From NCBI GenBank assembly GCA_025363355.1, contig JANYEB010000060.1, positions 1-33,079 on the forward strand: 33,079 nt of DNA. The letters run 5' to 3'. Each line of letters opens with the position of its first letter. The first letter of the stretch is position 1. Below, one piece after another: positions 23,292 through 31,955 of the stretch. Source of the stretch: Chitinophagaceae bacterium. Lineage in GTDB: Bacteria; Bacteroidota; Bacteroidia; Chitinophagales; Chitinophagaceae. Both the position numbers and the translations under genes were made by a program. A model generated the notes under the pieces. The model was not told where the DNA came from and did no database searches. It saw only the letters and a list, made by a program, of their open reading frames with translations.

Positions 23292-24558
23292 TTTTTCTTA
23301 AAAAATCCTCATAGGTTTCAATCCAGAGTTTACATTCTGGTTGGTTAGCCAAAAAATGGTTGTGCATTATATAGATAAAATCTCCGCTAATTTGTTTAAC
23401 AGTGTTGTGGTAATAAAGCATTTCCTGCAAAGCGTTCTCTGGCGTTAGCTTTTGTTCAAAAATACTATTTGCATCCATATAACAAAAAGGATGAAGCATT
23501 AACGTTGTTTGCTTTTCTTCTACCAAATTATACCAATAAAATGGTTTTGAATAAGACGCTCTAAAGCCATTATGAGTGCCATAACCTAAAGAATAATCGT
23601 CCTCAACCCCAGCTTTAATTAGGCTTTGATATGTTGCAGGGAAACTTAATTGCAAATAGTGCTGCCTAGAAATTACAACCTCTTTTTGAGTAATTTTTTT
23701 GAGCGATAGAATTTCTTTGCATAAAATATTTTCATTGCTATTACTAACATAAGAAGGGTGAATTCCAACTTCATAATTCAAAGAATGTTGTTTAATTAAT
23801 TTCTTAACTCCTTTGCTAGTTGGCGTTGGATTTTTATCGTAAAGCCCACGGCTTTTAGCCACTAAAAAAAAGTATTTGGCTTTTAGTTTGTATTTCCTGT
23901 GCAGTTTATCTAACCAATCAAACACATCAAATGGGTCTTTTTGAAATCCAAATAAAACTCTAATTCTATCAACTACACTCCTTCTAAATTTAAAAGCATC
24001 TTTTAAAATTCCGCCAGTTGTTTTAGCAAAAGAATGATGTTTATATGCAAAAGCAATATCAACATCATAAGTTGGAATAATATTGAAAGAGGTTGTTTGC
24101 AGCGGTAAATTATATTCTTTTTGAATCTTTAATAACCACAAATTGATTAGTGGTTGGTGAAGAAAATTTTCTTTAAACGCTAAACTATTTTCGTGATGAT
24201 AATTGCCATAAGCATCAGCTTTAAAATCGTCAGTATATTCTTCATATCGAGAAAGTAAATAAAAAGCCGCTGAAAAAATATCGAATGGCAATGTGCCTTT
24301 GGTTTCAAAAAATGCAACTAATCCTTGCCATTCAAAACATTCAATTAGTCTTTCTTCTACACTCGTTTCTTCTAGTAATCCATAAGGTTCTATCCATAAA
24401 CTTTCCTTATCAAATTTTGTAGATGAATAATTTATTTTTTTTAGAGAAGAATTAGAAAATTTATGAATGTCTCTTGTTATCACTGCATTACTACCAAATA
24501 GCGTTCTCACTATATAATCTAATCTTGGTGTAGTATGTTGGGTAAAAACAATAAACAT
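23281..24558 (-). CDS. Polysaccharide deacetylase family protein
   Basis: This is a 425-residue protein with a C-terminal NodB-like carbohydrate esterase domain. The metal-binding Asp pair is in IPTYDVDIAFAYKH, and histidines lie in VGIHPSY and TLMLHPFCYMD. An N-terminal region of about 170 residues (FTQHTTPRLDYIVRTLFG, then FDIFSAAFYLLSRYEEY) is characteristic of a Bacteroidota subfamily often found near cell-wall or polysaccharide genes. There is no signal peptide. A substrate cannot be given. Confidence 0.85.
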   Translation of the reverse strand: MFIVFTQHTTPRLDYIVRTLFGSNAVITRDIHKFSNSSLKKINYSSTKFDKESLWIEPYGLLEETSVEERLIECFEWQGLVAFFETKGTLPFDIFSAAFYLLSRYEEYTDDFKADAYGNYHHENSLAFKENFLHQPLINLWLLKIQKEYNLPLQTTSFNIIPTYDVDIAFAYKHHSFAKTTGGILKDAFKFRRSVVDRIRVLFGFQKDPFDVFDWLDKLHRKYKLKAKYFFLVAKSRGLYDKNPTPTSKGVKKLIKQHSLNYEVGIHPSYVSNSNENILCKEILSLKKITQKEVVISRQHYLQLSFPATYQSLIKAGVEDDYSLGYGTHNGFRASYSKPFYWYNLVEEKQTTLMLHPFCYMDANSIFEQKLTPENALQEMLYYHNTVKQISGDFIYIMHNHFLANQPECKLWIETYEDFLRKIND

Positions 24559-24675
24559 TAGCCTAATAAATACTTCTAGAATTAATTAAAATATCAAACT
24601 GCAATATAGTAGAATCTGCAAACAGATACCACAAAAACAAAGTATAAACATTTACTTTGCCAAAAATTACATTGA

Positions 24676-25647
24676 ATGTTGTTTAATAAAAAGTGGTTTG
24701 TTTACTTGTCTATAATACCTATGCTTTCTTTTGCACAAAAAGACACTGTAACTACTGTAAACAAAGGTTTCAAAAGTTTATTCGTTAATAACTCCTTCGA
24801 TTCAACTAAGCCATATAACACTCAATTAAATCCTAGAGCTATTTCTTTTGTGCAAGAATATATTCGCAAGCAAGGGAAAGAATTAGATAAAATGAAAGGC
24901 TGGGGCAAATCTTATTTCAATTTATACGATGGTATTTTAAAGCAATATGGTATTCCTGTTGAGATGAAATATTTAAGTGTTATTGAAAGCCATTTACAAA
25001 GCAATTTGGTTAGCTGGGCTGGGGCTGTTGGGCCTTGGCAATTGATGGATTACGAAGCAAAACGCTTTGGATTAAAAGTTGGTGGAGCTGGAGATGAAAG
25101 GATGGACTATATCAAAAGCACTCACGTTGCTTGCAAATTAATGAAAGAATTATACAGCGAATTTGGAGACTGGCTGCTGGTTGTTGCAGCATATAATGGT
25201 GGTGCAGGAAGAGTTAGAAATGCAATTAAAAAAAATAAAAGTAAAGAATTTTGGGATTTGCAATACAGCCTGATGGAAGAAACTCGCAATCACGTTAAAA
25301 AATTTATTGCAACACATTATGTGTTTGAAGGTAGTGGTGGAGTAACAACTTTAACTGCATCTGAAAGTAAAAAAAATGGCAGTAATGATAAGGTTTCAAT
25401 AAACGACACAATCCTACAGAATACAGTAATCATAGAGCTTTCGGGCAGATACAAAGCAAATGTTGTGTGCAAATATCTTTCAATTGATGCAGCAAACTTC
25501 AATCAATTGAATCCAAATTTTGAACGAGATTTAGCAGCAGGAAAAAGATATCCAATGCACATTAAAGCAGATTTAAAAACCTTGTTCACGGAACATAAAA
25601 ACAAGATATTAGAGGAAAGTTATAGACTACTAATTGAAGGTAAATAA
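24676..25647 (+). CDS. Lytic transglycosylase (Slt/MltD-like)
   Basis: This is a 323-residue secreted peptidoglycan lytic transglycosylase. A signal peptide (FVYLSIIPMLSFAQ) is followed by the SLT domain with catalytic Glu104 in KYLSVIESHLQSN, the GAVGPWQLM motif and VVAAYNGGAGRVRNAI. The C-terminal part (TVIIELSGRYKANVVCKYLSID, FNQLNPNF) looks like one degenerate LysM repeat. It cleaves the glycan with 1,6-anhydro product formation in the known family. It is convergent with the next gene, 3 nt between stops. Confidence 0.9.
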   Translation: MLFNKKWFVYLSIIPMLSFAQKDTVTTVNKGFKSLFVNNSFDSTKPYNTQLNPRAISFVQEYIRKQGKELDKMKGWGKSYFNLYDGILKQYGIPVEMKYLSVIESHLQSNLVSWAGAVGPWQLMDYEAKRFGLKVGGAGDERMDYIKSTHVACKLMKELYSEFGDWLLVVAAYNGGAGRVRNAIKKNKSKEFWDLQYSLMEETRNHVKKFIATHYVFEGSGGVTTLTASESKKNGSNDKVSINDTILQNTVIIELSGRYKANVVCKYLSIDAANFNQLNPNFERDLAAGKRYPMHIKADLKTLFTEHKNKILEESYRLLIEGK

Positions 25648-25650
25648 GAG

Positions 25651-26445
25651 TTATTTTAGTTCTTCTACAACACCCAAACTAAACAAAGCATAATCATACT
25701 TCACAGGGTCATTTGCATCAAATTGTTTTAAAGTATTTGTAAGTTCAACTGCTGTTTGCCAATTTGTTTTTGTGCTATTCATCAATCCTAAATAATTAGC
25801 AACATTAACAACGTGAACATCTAGTGGCATAATTAATTGTGAGGATTTTATCTGTTTCCATAATCCAAAATCAACACCAAGTTTATCGCCACGAACCATC
25901 CATCTCAAATACATATTTAGTCTTTTGCAAGCAGATTTTTTAGATGGGGCTGCAATATGCTTTCTTGTTCTTTCTTCAAAATTATCAAACAAATTTTCAT
26001 TGAAGAAGTAATTATAAAATCCATTCAATGCATTCTCTGTATCAACATCATTTGGCTGTAACCATTTACTGAAAGCAGTTTCAAGAGATTGTTCTTTTTT
26101 AATTTTGTAATGATGATGTAAGAAAACAATAAAATGTGCAAGGTCTACATCATTAAAAGTTCTGTGAACGAATGATTGAATTTGCTTTTGCCAATTAGAA
26201 CTATTATTGATATTCATTACAAATTCATAAGGACTATTATCCATCATACTCATCAATCTTTTGCAAGATGTGATGATAGATTTTCTATTACCCCAAGCCA
26301 ATGTTGCAGCAAAAAAAGCAGCAATTTCAATATCTTGTTTTTTTGAAAATTGGTGAGGAATTGAAATAGGATCATTCTCAATAAAATCTATATGATTGTA
26401 TTGTTCAACTTTTGAATTAAGAAGATGAATGATGTTTTTTTTCAT
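25651..26445 (-). CDS. TIGR02757/DUF2400 family protein
   Basis: This is a 264-residue protein of the DUF2400 family, related in sequence pattern to HhH-type DNA glycosylases. Visible motifs are FFAATLAWGNRKSIITSCKRLM, SFVHRTFN, KSACKRLNMYLRWMVRGD and LIMPLDVHVVNVANYLGL. The ATG at 26445 (MKKNIIHLL) is chosen; an upstream in-frame ATG at 26562 lies inside the neighbouring OmpA gene. It is 28 nt downstream of the OmpA gene on the same strand. The function is not established. Confidence 0.88.
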   Translation of the reverse strand: MKKNIIHLLNSKVEQYNHIDFIENDPISIPHQFSKKQDIEIAAFFAATLAWGNRKSIITSCKRLMSMMDNSPYEFVMNINNSSNWQKQIQSFVHRTFNDVDLAHFIVFLHHHYKIKKEQSLETAFSKWLQPNDVDTENALNGFYNYFFNENLFDNFEERTRKHIAAPSKKSACKRLNMYLRWMVRGDKLGVDFGLWKQIKSSQLIMPLDVHVVNVANYLGLMNSTKTNWQTAVELTNTLKQFDANDPVKYDYALFSLGVVEELK

Positions 26446-26473
26446 AAGTAAGTGGAGAATAGTAAACGGCGAA

Positions 26474-28381
26474 CTAAAGTCCAACAACAACAAATTCAGT
26501 TCTTCTGTTCTTAGCTTTTCCTTCTTCAGTATTATTTTCAGCAATTGGCTTAGTTGCTCCAAACCCTTTGTATGAAAGCCTTATAGCAACAATATTTTTA
26601 CTTACTAAATAATCAACAACAGACTTTGCTCTGTTAGTAGATAGCTTTAAATTATCATCAGCATTACCAGTATTATCAGTATGTCCATTAATTTGAAGTT
26701 TGATAGAAGGATTTTCTGCAAGCAATTGTACCAACTTATCAAGCTCTACAGTGCTTACTGGCAAAAGATTGTAGGCATTTTTTTCGAACTGAACATTTTT
26801 AAAAACCATTGTAGCATTTAACTGCACTGGTTGCAAGGCAATATCTTTTGTATAAGTGCTATCAGATTTTTCTTTGCTCAATTCATACAAATTGCTATAA
26901 TATAAATAGCCTTTTCTGTTTACAACAAACGTATAATCTTTGCCCATTGGCAGAGGAATAAAATACTTGCCAATTTCATCGGCAGTAATTTTCATTATTG
27001 TTTTTTTAGTTGCATTATCAACAAGCTCTACAGAGCAAGGAATTCCTTTGTTTGTTATTGCATCATACACAGTTCCTTTAACAAATAATGTTTTAAAAGG
27101 TCGTATATCTTCTCTTAAATCAAACTTATACAAATCAAGCCCACCACGACTATCAGATTTATCTGCTGCATAGTAAGCAGTTAATCCATTAGATGAAATA
27201 CAAATGCTTCCTTCATCTTCAATAGTGTTAATTGGAAAGCCAAGATTCTCTGGATTACTCCATTCATCTAAAGAAGTTTTTCTAGTGATAAACAAATCTG
27301 TTTTACCATAGCCAGGCAGTCCATCAGATGTAAAGTATAGTGTTTGATTATCTGCGTGTATATATGGATACAACTCGTTTCCAACAGTATTTATAGTGGG
27401 TCCTAAATTAACAGCATAACTCCATTTTCCATTTGGCAAACGTGTACTCATATACAAATCTCTACCACCATAACCACCTGGTCTATCACTACTAAAATAA
27501 AGTGTTCTACTATCTGGGCTAATACTTGGTGCAGACTCCCAATATGGTGTATTTATTTTATCGCCAAGATTTTCAGGTTCGCTCCAACCATCTGGTGTGC
27601 TGTAAGAAATATAAAGGTCGTAACTGCCGTAACCTTTTTCAAAAAAATCTCCTGCAAATATCAACCACTCTCCATCGTTACTCACTGTTGCAGCACCTTT
27701 TAAAGCTTGGTTGTTAATACTGCCTTCAACAATTTCTGCCATTGCAAAATGATTGTTGGTAAAGTTAGATTTTACAAAATTTTCTCCTGTATTACTCATT
27801 CTTGTAAACACTAGTAAACTATCGCTAATACTAACTGTTGGATAATATTCTGAACGATCTGTATTTACGCTATCGCCCAAATTAACAGGCTCGAAACTAT
27901 AGTCATTATTGGGATGTTTTTTTTGATAATCTACTGCAAATTCATAATTGCGTTTTCTATAATTAGCAGCATTAATACTTTTGGTAGTGATATTAGGAAT
28001 AGCAAGAAACGCATTGATTTGTTGTAAAGCTTCTGCAAATTTTCCAGCACCAGCAAGGTTTATAGAGTAAGGTAATTTATAAATATTGGTATAACCACTG
28101 TCTTTAGTAAATGCTTTTTCGTAAGCTGTAATAGCATTATTATAATTTTTCATCTCTCCATAAACACCAGCTAAAGATAAATATGCATCCAGATAATTAT
28201 CATCAGCTGAAATGGTTTTATTTAAAGCTTCAATGGCTTCTTTTAAATTACCATCAGCAATTAATGCTACTGCTTTGGCATATAGTTTAACAGCTTTGCC
28301 ACTAATATTTTCGGGATTATAGGTTTGAGCTTTTGTAATATACCCAACAAAAAACAACAATATAAAAACAAGAAATCGCAT
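26474..28381 (-). CDS. OmpA/PD40/TPR outer-membrane protein
   Basis: This is a 635-residue envelope protein with a signal peptide (MRFLVFILLFFVGYITKAQ). Domains in order are TPR repeats (about 25-150), a WD40-like PD40 beta-propeller with repeated SPDSRTLYFSSDRPGGYGGRDLY-type units (about 170-410), a carboxypeptidase-regulatory-like beta domain (about 430-510), and a C-terminal OmpA domain that should bind peptidoglycan (NGHTDNTGNADDN, LSTNRAKSVVDYLV, NRRTEFVV). This architecture is common in Bacteroidota, and relatives with it take part in type IX secretion (PorE-like) or cell-wall anchoring. Confidence 0.92.
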   Translation of the reverse strand: MRFLVFILLFFVGYITKAQTYNPENISGKAVKLYAKAVALIADGNLKEAIEALNKTISADDNYLDAYLSLAGVYGEMKNYNNAITAYEKAFTKDSGYTNIYKLPYSINLAGAGKFAEALQQINAFLAIPNITTKSINAANYRKRNYEFAVDYQKKHPNNDYSFEPVNLGDSVNTDRSEYYPTVSISDSLLVFTRMSNTGENFVKSNFTNNHFAMAEIVEGSINNQALKGAATVSNDGEWLIFAGDFFEKGYGSYDLYISYSTPDGWSEPENLGDKINTPYWESAPSISPDSRTLYFSSDRPGGYGGRDLYMSTRLPNGKWSYAVNLGPTINTVGNELYPYIHADNQTLYFTSDGLPGYGKTDLFITRKTSLDEWSNPENLGFPINTIEDEGSICISSNGLTAYYAADKSDSRGGLDLYKFDLREDIRPFKTLFVKGTVYDAITNKGIPCSVELVDNATKKTIMKITADEIGKYFIPLPMGKDYTFVVNRKGYLYYSNLYELSKEKSDSTYTKDIALQPVQLNATMVFKNVQFEKNAYNLLPVSTVELDKLVQLLAENPSIKLQINGHTDNTGNADDNLKLSTNRAKSVVDYLVSKNIVAIRLSYKGFGATKPIAENNTEEGKAKNRRTEFVVVGL

Positions 28382-28441
28382 TCAATTATTTTGTGCTAAG
28401 ATGCAGTAAATGGTGCAAATGAAAAGTTAAAATGTTACTTA

Positions 28442-29143
28442 CTACGGCACATTAATATATTTATGTATCTGCAAGCTCAATCTCCACTTAGGGTTTGCTT
28501 TAATATAGTCAATAATTAAAGGAGTTACAGTTGCAGCTTTATCCCATTCTGGTTGCAGGTAAAGTTTGCAATTTGGGCTTACTTGTGCTGCATATTTTTC
28601 TGCCCAATCAAAATCTGTTTTATTGAATACAACAATTTTAAGTTCGTTTGCTAAAGGCAAAATTTTGGGCAATGGTGCTTTAAATTTTTTAGGAGAAAGA
28701 CAAATCCAATTCCAACTTCCACTTAAAGCTGATGAACCTGATGTTTCAATATTTGTTTCAAAACCCTGTGATTGCAAGGCTTTGGTTAATTCATCTAAAT
28801 TATGCATTAAAGGTTCACCGCCAGTTATAACAATTAAGGGTTTCTCGTTTGTGGTTTCTCGTTTGTGGTTTTCAATTCCCAATTCCAGATTCCTAATTCC
28901 TAATTCCCCACTAGCCATTAACCACTCACTATTAGATTTGCTAACAATCTCATTTATACTAAATTTTGGATGAGCATTTGCATTCCAACTATCTTTTACA
29001 TCGCACCAAACACAACCAACATCGCAGCCACCAAGTCTAATAAAATAGGCAGCCCGACCTTGATGGTATCCTTCACCCTGAAGCGTATAAAAGGATTCCA
29101 TTACAGGAAGTTTAGTATCGATATTTATTTCTTCTACAATCAA
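28442..29143 (-). CDS. queE: 7-carboxy-7-deazaguanine synthase
   Basis: This radical SAM enzyme converts 6-carboxytetrahydropterin to 7-carboxy-7-deazaguanine in the preQ0/queuosine pathway. The CxxxCxxC cluster motif is Cys40, Cys44 and Cys47 (GGCDVGCVWCD), preceded by ESFYTLQGEGYHQGR and followed by VITGGEPLMHN (residues 106-116). The protein has 233 residues. Residues 79-101, between the cluster motif and GGEP, are encoded by a tract of 7-bp repeats (28841-28907), which gives the odd stretch LGIRNLELGIENHKRETTN. Because it is in frame, the enzyme may remain active. No other queuosine gene is nearby. Confidence 0.92.
   Translation of the reverse strand: MIVEEINIDTKLPVMESFYTLQGEGYHQGRAAYFIRLGGCDVGCVWCDVKDSWNANAHPKFSINEIVSKSNSEWLMASGELGIRNLELGIENHKRETTNEKPLIVITGGEPLMHNLDELTKALQSQGFETNIETSGSSALSGSWNWICLSPKKFKAPLPKILPLANELKIVVFNKTDFDWAEKYAAQVSPNCKLYLQPEWDKAATVTPLIIDYIKANPKWRLSLQIHKYINVP
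28841..28907. repeat. Heptamer repeat tract inside queE
   Basis: On the plus strand, two copies of the 14-mer TTTCTCGTTTGTGG (28841-28854 and 28855-28868) are followed by five 7-bp units at 28873-28907: CAATTCC twice, AGATTCC once, TAATTCC twice. The period is 7 or 14 throughout. It is translated as residues 79-101 of QueE. Confidence 0.9.
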
Positions 29144-29263
29144 TTTAATTTTTATTTAGGTATAACTCCTACGGAGCCGATTCTTATTCCATTTTTATAT
29201 TGAGGTGTGATTTCTACGGTAGATGTTTTGTAACAAACTAATCATACTTCTAATTTCATACTT

Positions 29264-30136
29264 TTATTTATTGAGATATGCTTGCATCGTATTCTTTAAT
29301 AATCCAGCAATTGTCATTAATCCAACACCCCCAGGAACTGGCGTTATTGCAGAAGCTTTTGTTGCAACATCATCAAAATCTACATCGCCTTTTATTCTAA
29401 ATCCTTTTAAAGCTGTTGCATCTTCAACCCTAGTAATACCAACATCTATCACAACAGCACCTTGCTTTATCATATTGGCTTTTATCATTCCTGGATTGCC
29501 AATTGCAGAAACTAAAATATCAGCATTACTACAAATTGCTTCTAAGTTTTTTGTGTGGCTATGGCAAATAGTAACAGTGCAATTTCCAAATTGATGATTA
29601 CCACTTAATAAAATACTCATTGGTCTGCCGACAATATTACTACGACCAATAACTACTGCATTTTTGCCTTTAGTTTCTATGTTAAAATATTCAAACATCA
29701 ACATCATTCCATAAGGTGTGGCAGGAATGAAAGTTGGCATTCCTTGCACCAATTTTCCAGCATTTATGGGATGAAAACCATCTACATCTTTTTTAGGGGA
29801 GATAGTTTCGATTACTTTTTGCTCACTAATATGTTTTGGCAAAGGAAGTTGCACTAAAATGCCATCAATTGCATCGTCATTATTTAGTTTGATGATAGCT
29901 TCTAATAATTCATCTTCGCTCACATCAACATCGAATCTTATAAGGCTTGAGCGAAAACCAATTTCGCTACAATTCTTTACTTTGCTTGCAACATAGGTTT
30001 CACTTGCACCATTATTTCCAACCAAAATAGCTGCCAAATGAGGCACTCTTCTACCCTCTTCTTTAAGCTGTTTTACTTGAAGTATTAATTCATCTTTTAC
30101 CGATTGTGAAGACTTTTTTCCGTCTAAGATTATCAT
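29264..30136 (-). CDS. folD: Bifunctional methylene-THF dehydrogenase/cyclohydrolase
   Basis: This is a 290-residue FolD protein that interconverts 5,10-methylene-THF, 5,10-methenyl-THF and 10-formyl-THF. Tyr48 and Lys52 of ETYVASKVKNC form the catalytic motif. GILVQLPLPKHI, DVDGFHP, the NADP-binding VVIGRSNIVGRPM and the final TPVPGGVGLMTIAGLL are diagnostic. A TATTTTTG -7-like element lies at 30141-30148 on the minus strand, only a few bases from the start codon, so the mRNA may have a very short leader. Confidence 0.95.
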   Translation of the reverse strand: MIILDGKKSSQSVKDELILQVKQLKEEGRRVPHLAAILVGNNGASETYVASKVKNCSEIGFRSSLIRFDVDVSEDELLEAIIKLNNDDAIDGILVQLPLPKHISEQKVIETISPKKDVDGFHPINAGKLVQGMPTFIPATPYGMMLMFEYFNIETKGKNAVVIGRSNIVGRPMSILLSGNHQFGNCTVTICHSHTKNLEAICSNADILVSAIGNPGMIKANMIKQGAVVIDVGITRVEDATALKGFRIKGDVDFDDVATKASAITPVPGGVGLMTIAGLLKNTMQAYLNK

Positions 30137-30174
30137 TTTGCAAAAATAGGTGTGGTGTTAGTATGACGCGTTAT

Positions 30175-30642
30175 TTATTCATTTACTCGAACAGATCTAT
30201 TTAAATTTTCTTCTAAAGAAATCAAAGTTTCTGTTCTATCTATACCACTAATTTTATGAAGTTTGTCATGCAAAACAGCTCTTAATTGCTGAATATCTTT
30301 ACAAATAATTTCTATAAACATATTATAGTTTCCTGTGGTATAATTAATTCGAACTACTTCTGGTATTTTCTTAAGTTCTTTTGTAACATCATCACAAACA
30401 GAGCTTTTGTCTAGATAAACGCCAATAAAAGCTATAACATCATATCCAAGTAATGATAAATCTGCCACTAGCTTCCTTCCCTTAACAATTTTAATTTCCT
30501 CAAGCTTCTTTATACGAACATGTATTGTGCCACCAGAGACAAATAATTTTTTTCCTAAATCTGCATAAGATATATCGGCATTTTCCATTAAAGCCTCTAG
30601 TATTTGCAAATCCAATTTGTCAATATTTAATTTTGATGTCAT
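30175..30642 (-). CDS. Lrp/AsnC family transcriptional regulator
   Basis: This is a 155-residue regulator with an N-terminal winged helix-turn-helix (LDKLDLQILEALMENADISYADLGKKLFVSGGTIHVRIKKLEE) and a C-terminal RAM/AsnC ligand-binding domain (VIAFIGVYLDKS, then VRINYTTGNYNMFIEIICKD). Members respond to amino acids and often autoregulate. A TACTTTCG -7-like element lies at 30661-30668 on the minus strand, about 20 nt before the start. The targets are unknown; it faces away from the tRNA-like RNA. Confidence 0.92.
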   Translation of the reverse strand: MTSKLNIDKLDLQILEALMENADISYADLGKKLFVSGGTIHVRIKKLEEIKIVKGRKLVADLSLLGYDVIAFIGVYLDKSSVCDDVTKELKKIPEVVRINYTTGNYNMFIEIICKDIQQLRAVLHDKLHKISGIDRTETLISLEENLNRSVRVNE

Positions 30643-30715
30643 TAGTTAAAATATTTGCAACGAAAGTAATATAATTATGAACAATATCTATAATTTCAAA
30701 TAATTAGATGCCCCT

Positions 30716-30747
30716 TTGTAAATTATTTAGCTATTACTATAATATTG
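30716..30747 (+). promoter_or_regulatory. Promoter of the tRNA-like RNA
   Basis: TTG at 30716-30718 and TAATATTG at 30740-30747 (seven of eight to TAnnTTTG) are separated by 21 bp. Transcription would start near 30753, giving a leader of about 30 nt before the acceptor stem at 30785. Confidence 0.5.
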
Positions 30748-30784
30748 CAGCCTTTGGATTAAGGAAGCTTAATCTCTTTAATAC

Positions 30785-30929
30785 TGTGGGGTGATGAAAT
30801 TTTGGCAGACATGCCCTCTTGTCTCGAGGGTGAGGATTACAGGATAAACGAAGAATAATGGGTTGACCACAACGCTAGCTATGTTCTTTGGCTAACTGCC
30901 TCGTGGAGGTTCGACCCCTCCCCCTACAG
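30785..30929 (+). ncRNA. tRNA-like RNA, GTC anticodon, 74-nt variable region
   Basis: A cloverleaf is visible. The acceptor stem is TGTGGGG (30785-30791) with CCCTACA (30922-30928), 7 bp with one G-T. The D arm is ATG (30794-30796) with CAT (30810-30812) and a GG-containing loop. The anticodon arm is CCCTC (30814-30818) with GAGGG (30826-30830) and loop TTGTCTC. The T arm is GGAGG (30905-30909) with CCTCC (30917-30921) and loop TTCGACC. Position 73 is G and CCA is not encoded. The D arm (GAAATTTTGGCAGAC) resembles tRNA-Leu, while anticodon GTC, C38 and G73 are aspartate identity elements. The variable region, 30831-30904, is about three to four times longer than in normal class II tRNAs and folds: GAGG/CCTC closes it, with hairpins at 30862-30873 and 30876-30894. 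T37 is abnormal. An intrinsic terminator follows. It could be a divergent tRNA, a decayed one or a regulatory tRNA mimic. Confidence 0.72.
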
Positions 30930-30944
30930 CACTTTAAAACTATT

Positions 30945-30979
30945 AAACCCTTACTGGTACTAACTTGTAAGGGTTTTTT
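30945..30979 (+). terminator. Intrinsic terminator of the tRNA-like RNA
   Basis: The 10-bp stem AAACCCTTAC (30945-30954) with GTAAGGGTTT (30967-30976) has a 12-nt loop and ends in a T-run (30974-30979). It lies 15 nt after the cloverleaf and shows that the RNA is a short independent transcript. Confidence 0.9.
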
Positions 30980-31055
30980 ATTTATGGAATTAGATATCGA
31001 AAAATTCGTTAAAATCAAATTAGCTTTTGAGGTATATAAAAAAAAGAAAAAGAAA

Positions 31056-31829
31056 TCACCTTGGGTGTACAAGTTCTAAAGATTGTTGGCTACTTATTAC
31101 TCTGCCTAATAATAAATCCTTAAATATGGTTTGATATTTTCTATTTACCTTCCAAAAACCAAGTGCTTTATAGCGACGTGATGAAGTCTTTAATGTTAGT
31201 AGTGTAGCATAGTTTACCCTGCCATATCTACTTAGTTTTATAGCAATATCAATGTCATCTCCATAGAAAGTAAGGTTTGTATTAAAGCCTCCAATTTCTG
31301 CTAATTTACTTGATTGAATAAAAGCATTACCACCAATTAAAATAGCTCCTCTTTTTTTAATTTGTATGATGCGATTAATTAACTTGAAAATGGTAAGCTG
31401 ACTGAATAATGAAAAGGTTCTTAAAATAATTGAAGCATCGTAATAATAATAAGCTCCAGTAGCTGCAACTACATTTTTTTGTTGCAATTCGCTTGCTCCA
31501 TTTGATACCCAATAATAATCTGGAACACAATCAGCATCAAGCATTGCAATGATAGATCCTGTAGCTAATCGTCTGCCACATTCACGTGCATAATTGGTTC
31601 CTTGCCTATATTCTATTTGATATGTTATCTCTACGCTGAAGTGATTTTTTTGGATGAAGTACTTAATCATTTCATCTGAAGCATCAGTAGAAGCATTGTT
31701 AACTATAATAATCTCGTAGTTAATATAATCTTGAGATGCAATGGCATTAAGTGTTTTCAATATATATTTCTCCTCGTTATAAACGGGGATAATCACTGAC
31801 ACTTTTGGAGTGGATTTTATATGACCCAT
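31056..31829 (-). CDS. Family 2 glycosyltransferase
   Basis: This is a 257-residue GT-A fold glycosyltransferase. PKVSVIIPVYNEEKYILKTLNAI opens the domain, NNASTDASDEMI follows, and the metal-binding DxD-type motif is in MLDADCVPDYYW. Later GGNAFIQSSKLAEIGGFN and FYGDDIDIAIKLSRYG (acceptor-site ED-type acidic motif) are typical. The C-terminus is short and has no membrane segments, so the enzyme is cytoplasmic or peripheral. Donor and acceptor cannot be read from the sequence. Confidence 0.9.
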   Translation of the reverse strand: MGHIKSTPKVSVIIPVYNEEKYILKTLNAIASQDYINYEIIIVNNASTDASDEMIKYFIQKNHFSVEITYQIEYRQGTNYARECGRRLATGSIIAMLDADCVPDYYWVSNGASELQQKNVVAATGAYYYYDASIILRTFSLFSQLTIFKLINRIIQIKKRGAILIGGNAFIQSSKLAEIGGFNTNLTFYGDDIDIAIKLSRYGRVNYATLLTLKTSSRRYKALGFWKVNRKYQTIFKDLLLGRVISSQQSLELVHPR

Positions 31830-31955
31830 TGTTAAATGTTTTGCAAAAAAACATTATCAATGTAATCTGAATATGAACAATTGATTAACGAATCGTTATC
31901 GAATAGTTTTTAATTGTGTACAGAATAAAATAGGGTTCTGAGAAAGGCTTTTGCT

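Noticed and set aside
26446-26562. Longer N-terminus for the TIGR02757 protein
   Set aside because: It lies within the C-terminal coding part of the OmpA gene, and the ATG at 26445 gives a family-like start.
30785-30929. tmRNA, or tRNA-Leu with a group I intron
   Set aside because: The insert is in the variable region, not the anticodon loop; 74 nt is far too short for a group I intron or for a tmRNA with pseudoknots, and no tag-peptide frame is evident.
30875-31079. Short ORFs on both strands across the tRNA-like RNA and its terminator
   Set aside because: They overlap the cloverleaf T arm and the terminator stem and have no family features. A 31-residue frame from the ATG at 30984 is lysine-rich, AT-driven and runs into the glycosyltransferase gene.
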